Assembly (NCBI GenBank): GCA_029558215.1
Contig: JAKQFZ010000538.1
Location: forward strand, 1-9,470
Length of the DNA stretch: 9,470 nt
Reading direction: 5' to 3'
DNA from: Candidatus Omnitrophota bacterium
Lineage (GTDB): Bacteria > Hinthialibacterota > Hinthialibacteria > JAKQFZ01
Shown one piece after another: positions 5,775 through 9,470 of the stretch (the stretch's first letter is position 1; each line of letters starts with the position of its first letter). The position numbers and the translations under genes were made by a program. The notes beneath the pieces are model-generated. The model made no database searches. It saw only the letters and a list, made by a program, of their open reading frames with translations, and had not been told where the DNA came from.

Positions 5775-6848
5775 CTAATAGGTACCGTACTTGCGCACAC
5801 AGTCCATGACAAACTGATATTTCTGAAAACTGACATCCACAGGAATCGAATGATCCGAATGGAAAAGATAACCGCCACCCTGTTTGGCAACAGCGAATTT
5901 CGTCCGAATCTCCTCTTCAATCACCGAGTCGTCAGGGTCTTCCATCAGCATGACGTTGATGCCACCGAAAAAGGCAATGTCTTTGCCATATTTGGGCTTC
6001 AACTCCTTCAAGTCCATTCCGGCCTTGACCTCGAGAGGCTGAAGACAATCGAAACCCACCTTGACAAAACTTGGAATCAGTCCCTTCACACAGCCGCAGG
6101 AATGCAGGATCGTCTGCATTCCATGTTCGTGGAACCAGGTGTTTCGCTTCTGATCGGAAGGCCCGATGATCGATTCGAACATCTCGGGTGAGAACAGCGA
6201 GTTGTTCCGATAGCCCATGTCGTTGAAAAGCCACACCCCGTCAACATGAATCCCTTCGTCATACATCATCTTGACGGTTTCCAGAATCAGATCCGATGTC
6301 ACGTCTATCATCTCTTTGATCCATTCGGAATCTTCCGCCATGAAGAGAAGCAGGTGCTCGCTGCGTACATAGGCCTGAAGCAGATCGTAGCCACTGGCTG
6401 CAAAGAACGCGATATACTTGCCTTCCTTGCGTGCCTTTTCATAGGCCTTGTGCGATGCCTCCCAGTTGACACGGGTTCTGTCCGGCATGAGTCGTTCACG
6501 AATCGGCAGCCAGTCGTCCTTCTTCTTGATCGGACAGTCAATGACTTCAGGGGTTGTAGAGAAGTCCTTATGGTTACGCCGCACTCCCCCCATGGGAGTG
6601 GTCTGCGTGATATACTCGTCATCTTCGGAGAGGGTTTGAACAGGAAATCGGGGACTCAAATCCGCCCCAACCCCGGCAAACTCATACCCGAAAAAGTCAG
6701 CAGGACTCATGTTCTCGGGTAAGCCCTGCTTGCGCCAAGCGGCGACCGTCGCTCCCCATGGGGAATCCTGAATCGGAACGCGGTCGGGTTGCTTTCGAGC
6801 GATGGCGGTGCGTACACGCTCCTGCGAAGTCATCTGTGCCTGGGACAT
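5775..6848 (-). CDS. Uroporphyrinogen decarboxylase-family protein (MtaA/CmuA-like, not HemE)
   Basis: 357 aa. The URO-D fold is recognisable from ERVRTAIARKQPDRVPI (10-26) at the start, the aromatic/acidic strand VDGVWLFNDMGY (202-213), ILHSCGCVKGLIPSF (247-261), FFGGIN (293-298) and YLFHSDHSIPVDVSFQKY (327-344). H249-x-C251 fits the zinc-binding HxC of methylcobamide methyltransferases such as MtaA, with C253, C268 or the H330/D332/H333 group as possible further ligands. The RQAGR substrate-binding motif of true HemE is absent from the N-terminus, so haem synthesis is unlikely. Many bacteria of glycan-degrading lineages carry such paralogues with unknown roles. The frame is open to a TTG at 6875, but ATG 6846-6848 has AGGAAAGGAAAG ending seven bases upstream and is preferred. 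It is first in a three-gene operon with the ferredoxin and AOR, so it probably supplies or consumes the AOR substrate, which is inference. Confidence 0.88.
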   Translation of the reverse strand: MSQAQMTSQERVRTAIARKQPDRVPIQDSPWGATVAAWRKQGLPENMSPADFFGYEFAGVGADLSPRFPVQTLSEDDEYITQTTPMGGVRRNHKDFSTTPEVIDCPIKKKDDWLPIRERLMPDRTRVNWEASHKAYEKARKEGKYIAFFAASGYDLLQAYVRSEHLLLFMAEDSEWIKEMIDVTSDLILETVKMMYDEGIHVDGVWLFNDMGYRNNSLFSPEMFESIIGPSDQKRNTWFHEHGMQTILHSCGCVKGLIPSFVKVGFDCLQPLEVKAGMDLKELKPKYGKDIAFFGGINVMLMEDPDDSVIEEEIRTKFAVAKQGGGYLFHSDHSIPVDVSFQKYQFVMDCVRKYGTY

Positions 6849-6855
6849 AAGAGGA

Positions 6856-6867
6856 CTTTCCTTTCCT
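6856..6867 (-). promoter_or_regulatory. Shine-Dalgarno deciding the URO-D-family start
   Basis: AGGAAAGGAAAG on the minus strand, ending seven bases before the ATG at 6846-6848. It overlaps the codons that would follow the alternative TTG at 6875, arguing against that longer start. Confidence 0.6.
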
Positions 6868-6892
6868 GAACACAATTCAGATACAAGTGCGG

Positions 6893-6922
6893 ATTATTCC
6901 CCTCAAAGCGTCCCTCTGTCAA
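6893..6922 (-). promoter_or_regulatory. Sigma70-type promoter of the URO-D/ferredoxin/AOR operon
   Basis: On the minus strand a perfect -35 TTGACA (6917-6922) is followed by an 18-base spacer and AATAAT (6893-6898), one mismatch from TATAAT. The predicted start is near 6886, leaving a leader of about 38 bases with the ribosome binding site. It sits in the gap before the redox operon and supports that operon as a separate transcription unit. Confidence 0.65.
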
Positions 6923-7002
6923 GAACGCAAGGAATGGAAAGTACAGGGTCAAGGAATAGATGGAGTTTGCCGAACCTGGACACTCCAATACATGTAGAAA
7001 CG

Positions 7003-7899
7003 TCAGTTTTTGGGCATGTGTCGTGCGGGCAGTCCGCGAACCATGCGCAAGGCGTCTGACTTGGCTCGAAGAAAGAGACAGAGCCTGCCTTGAACGAGAG
7101 ACTGGACACCTCGGAAAAGGCAGTAACTGAGATAGGGGAGCAGATACCGCCCCAGATGGCACAAGCGAAGGTTCTTAAAGAAAGACACGCTCTGATTGCG
7201 CTGGATGAGGTAGTACTTCAACGAGGAAAAACGATCTCCGGTTGCCGAACCATGGTGGTGGCAAACGGCCTCGGGCAGGAAGACACACTTCGCTCCCAGC
7301 GTCTGTGCTCTCAAGTTCAGATCGCTGTCTTCGCAATAGGCAAAGAAGGTTTCATCAAAACCGCCAAGTTTGAGAAACAGATCGCGACGATAGACTCCCG
7401 CCCCTGCGGACGGTCCAAAAATGAACTTCTCTTCGCGCGAAATCTTCTCGACAGCAAAGCCGTGTCCCAATTGTCGGGGGACTCCCACCCAAGTCCAGTC
7501 CATGCCCAGGTTGTCAACGCGATCACGCCTGTGATGCTGGATCATGCAGACAGAAGCCATGTCTGCGTCAGGATGCTTCTGCAGTCCGCAACAGATGGCG
7601 TCAATGAAGTTCGGCTCAACCTCAATATCATTGTTCAACAGGAGTAGATAGTCCGCGTTGGACTGCAACGCTGCAAGATTATTGGCTCTGGCAAACCCCG
7701 TGTTGTCATCCAAAGGGATGAGTTTGACCGAAGGATGGTTAGTCTGAAGCCACGCGACAGAACCATCGTTGGAGCCGTTGTCAACAACGGTCATGGTGAA
7801 ATCCCCACACGTCTGCCGCTGCAAAGACTCGATGCATTGTTTGAGCAGATTCAGCCCGTTCCAGTTGACGACAATGATTTCAAGAAAAGCCATGGACAT
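7003..7899 (-). CDS. Family 2 glycosyltransferase (rhamnosyltransferase-like)
   Basis: 298 aa from the ATG at 7897-7899; an ATG six bases downstream (7891-7893) begins MAFLEIIVV and is equally possible. The frame is open upstream, but that would overlap the preceding gene. Neither start has a clear Shine-Dalgarno. Features of the GT-A fold: VVNWNG (10-15), VVDNGSNDGS (38-47, nucleotide binding), DDNTGFARANNLA (64-76), the DXD-equivalent LLNND (87-91) and FGPSAGAGVYRRDLF (161-175). FDETFFAYCEDSDLNLRAQ (181-199) contains the probable catalytic base. The C-terminal YYLIQRN and hydrophobic stretches after 250 suggest membrane association. It probably transfers a sugar (often rhamnose in this subgroup) from a nucleotide donor onto a surface or exopolysaccharide precursor. 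It lies 43 bases after the phosphodiester glycosidase gene, likely in the same transcript. Acceptor and donor are not determined. Confidence 0.9.
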   Translation of the reverse strand: MSMAFLEIIVVNWNGLNLLKQCIESLQRQTCGDFTMTVVDNGSNDGSVAWLQTNHPSVKLIPLDDNTGFARANNLAALQSNADYLLLLNNDIEVEPNFIDAICCGLQKHPDADMASVCMIQHHRRDRVDNLGMDWTWVGVPRQLGHGFAVEKISREEKFIFGPSAGAGVYRRDLFLKLGGFDETFFAYCEDSDLNLRAQTLGAKCVFLPEAVCHHHGSATGDRFSSLKYYLIQRNQSVSFFKNLRLCHLGRYLLPYLSYCLFRGVQSLVQGRLCLFLRAKSDALRMVRGLPARHMPKN

Positions 7900-7942
7900 T
7901 ATTGGCAGCAGGTGCGACCGATGTGAACGCGCCAGTTCCCTG

Positions 7943-9470
7943 CTATTTCGCTGGCGGCACCGTGATGACTTCCAGGTCATCGAAGAAAATCGCACCGCTG
8001 TTCTTCTTGTCTTCCTTGGTCTCCGCCAGATAAATGTTCTTCCATCGGCAGAGGCGTCCCATCTTGGCCGTTGGATTGCTCCAGTGCGGAGCGGGATTCA
8101 GAAGCGACACGTGTACCTGTTTCCACTCTCCAGACCAGTCCACCGCCGAAACCAAATCCACAAGAAACACGTTGTTCTGATCGTCGAAAAGTTCCGCCCG
8201 AAGCATGTGACCGCTGCCATCCCCGTATATCCAGATTTCCGCCGCTTCCGCGGTTCCTTCCCAACTTTTGTCAGTCTCCATATAGACGCAGCTGATGCCA
8301 CCCCGTTCCAGTTTGTAGAACAACTTTCCCGTCTTGTCCCCGAATTTGAGATGCTCACGAGTCTCGATCAAACCACACTGTGTCTCGTCGGCACGTGCCT
8401 TGGTGACCGTCCAGTCCGAGCAGTCCTCAAAGTCCTCCAACAAAACTTTGTATGTCTCACTGACATTGACGGGAATCTCCGCGGTCATGCCGCCCAACCG
8501 AACAACGACAGTCCCCTGTCCCTGCTTGAGCGGTCGAAACAGACCGTTCTGATCCACTTCCCCACAGTCGCCCTTCATCGTGAACTGGAGATCGCCGGGT
8601 GTTCCAGAAAGAATGATTCCATCACTGCCAAGCGCGGTGACCGTGATCTGCTTGTCACGCCCCAAGGGGAGATCCAACTGCTCCGGTTCGATCTGAAGCC
8701 ACTTTGGACGCTCCACCACAACCCGGACGGACGTTTCCAGACCGTTCACCTTTGCTGTGACAACCCCCTCTGCCGGACGGGAACCGGCGCGGAGTAAACC
8801 GGACTTCGAGATCGTTCCAAGGGGGCGGTTGAAATAGAACCAGCCGCGTGGCGTACTCCAGCGAACCGTGGAGTCATCTATCGAAACTGGTTGATGGAAC
8901 CGATCCGTGCCGATGATATCCATCTTGAAGGTACTGGCTGGCAACAGATGCACTTTGGCCCTCTTCAGGGAGATGTGCTCGACCTTGCCTCGGGGGGCGG
9001 TGCTTCGTACCAAAAGACAGTTGGCAACAGAGCGCTCTCCGGTGTTATCGGATGGGCGGTTCTTGACTTCGTGCCACAAGACCATCGTTGTGGAACCGCC
9101 GCCGTCGAGATTCATAGCCTGCCAGCAGCCCAGCTCACGCATCTTCTGACCCAGTTCCCAAAGGCTCATCCCAATGCTCCAGCCGGCTCGGCGTCCATCC
9201 ACCGCCAGAAGAATCAGCTCCTTGCCGTCCTGAGAAAAGCCAACCGCGGTTCGGGGATGCCGAACCGTGCTGAAATTGTCATCGCCTGCAACCGGCTCTC
9301 CATCACGGACGATCCGAGGGCCTCCACCAACAGCAAGTTTGATCGGGCTGTAGTCGGGTTCCAAGTTCATATCTATCGAAATCTCTTCACCCTGTTGAAT
9401 TCCCGGATCCTGACCTTTTGGAAACCAAAGGACAATTCGGTCGGAAGGCATCGGCGTTCCACCCTGTTCA
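7943..9470 (-). CDS. Phosphodiester glycosidase (NAGPA family) with Ig-like and jelly-roll domains, 5' end outside window
   Basis: Partial: the reading frame stays open to the right edge, past the Met at 9451 (preceded by EQGGTP), so the true start and signal peptide are outside. Residues here count from that Met. The first 150 are the C-terminal part of a NAGPA domain: VGGGPRIVRDG (41-51), HPRTAVGFSQDG (65-76), LLAVDGRR (81-88), and the hallmark MNLDGGGSTTMV (113-124). The family removes GlcNAc-1-phosphate caps in animals; bacterial members are secreted enzymes of varied or unknown substrate. Residues about 158-245 and 251-330 form two beta-rich Ig-like (Big-type) modules, the second with QITVTALGSDG. 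Residues 335-497 look like a carbohydrate-binding jelly roll (LLEDFEDCSDW at the start, AIFFDDLEVI at the end). Exported action on extracellular glycan is expected. The following glycosyltransferase gene suggests polysaccharide metabolism. Confidence 0.9.
   Translation of the reverse strand, partial: EQGGTPMPSDRIVLWFPKGQDPGIQQGEEISIDMNLEPDYSPIKLAVGGGPRIVRDGEPVAGDDNFSTVRHPRTAVGFSQDGKELILLAVDGRRAGWSIGMSLWELGQKMRELGCWQAMNLDGGGSTTMVLWHEVKNRPSDNTGERSVANCLLVRSTAPRGKVEHISLKRAKVHLLPASTFKMDIIGTDRFHQPVSIDDSTVRWSTPRGWFYFNRPLGTISKSGLLRAGSRPAEGVVTAKVNGLETSVRVVVERPKWLQIEPEQLDLPLGRDKQITVTALGSDGIILSGTPGDLQFTMKGDCGEVDQNGLFRPLKQGQGTVVVRLGGMTAEIPVNVSETYKVLLEDFEDCSDWTVTKARADETQCGLIETREHLKFGDKTGKLFYKLERGGISCVYMETDKSWEGTAEAAEIWIYGDGSGHMLRAELFDDQNNVFLVDLVSAVDWSGEWKQVHVSLLNPAPHWSNPTAKMGRLCRWKNIYLAETKEDKKNSGAIFFDDLEVITVPPAK

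Larger units (their letters stand above)
6849..7002. other. Intergenic region between the glycosyltransferase and the redox operon
   Basis: 154 bases without a gene. It holds the redox operon promoter and ribosome binding site. It also has a weak inverted repeat TGGAGT (6961-6966) / ACTCCA (6982-6987) with a 15-base loop just past the glycosyltransferase stop. No U-tract follows, so the upstream transcript may read through into the redox operon. Confidence 0.5.

Noticed and set aside
5775..6848. Annotation as haem-pathway uroporphyrinogen decarboxylase (HemE)
   Set aside because: It lacks the N-terminal RQAGR substrate motif and has an HxC zinc-type motif; the operon context is redox, not haem synthesis.
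6849..6875. TTG start giving a 366-residue URO-D-family protein
   Set aside because: The ribosome binding site lies inside this extension, and the ATG at 6846-6848 has good spacing to it.
6961..6987. TGGAGT/ACTCCA inverted repeat after the glycosyltransferase as a terminator
   Set aside because: Only six base pairs with a 15-base loop and no U-tract.
7769..8797. A 342-codon plus-strand frame across the glycosyltransferase/glycosidase junction
   Set aside because: It is antisense to two clear genes and codon-aligned with the glycosidase, with no domain and no ribosome binding site of note.

Overview
The window looks like chromosomal DNA from a Gram-negative-type, heterotrophic and at least partly anaerobic bacterium. 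This rests on a tungsten/molybdenum aldehyde:ferredoxin oxidoreductase, a four-cluster ferredoxin, a non-HemE uroporphyrinogen-decarboxylase-family protein, Tat- and Sec-exported proteins, and sigma70-like promoters with strong Shine-Dalgarno sequences. The mix of exported sugar-related proteins and URO-D paralogues recalls uncultured polysaccharide-degrading lineages (PVC-type, Poribacteria/Hydrogenedentes-like, Armatimonadetes-like). That placement is a guess, not read from a marker gene. I see no rRNA, tRNA, CRISPR array, IS element or phage module.

Left block (1-2343, minus strand): three tightly overlapping genes transcribed leftwards. The first encodes a Tat-exported protein whose C-terminal half resembles a phage tail-fibre/beta-helix domain. 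The second encodes an unrecognised secreted beta-rich protein. The third encodes the N-terminal third of an ABC-type sugar-binding protein, cut by the window edge. The 11-nt overlap and the TGATG stop/start overlap argue for one translationally coupled unit.

Middle (2344-3370): a divergent intergenic region carries three CATGATT repeats and a near-consensus extended -10 promoter. The promoter drives a single plus-strand HDOD signalling gene that ends only 2 nt before the convergent AOR stop. A bulged 10-bp hairpin sits at this junction.

Redox operon (3373-6848, minus strand): the order of transcription is a URO-D/MtaA-like protein, a four-[4Fe-4S] ferredoxin subunit, then the AOR catalytic subunit. 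A good promoter (TTGACA-18-AATAAT) lies in the 154-nt gap upstream. Ferredoxin and AOR overlap by ATGA. The ferredoxin plus AOR pair matches the electron-transfer/catalytic pairing of AorAB-type enzymes. The URO-D-family gene at the head of the operon is the unusual part and the best candidate here for an undescribed pathway.

Right block (7003-9470, minus strand): the 3' part of a secreted phosphodiester glycosidase (NAGPA family) with Ig-like and jelly-roll domains, followed after 43 nt by a family 2 glycosyltransferase. This suggests cell-surface or exopolysaccharide metabolism.
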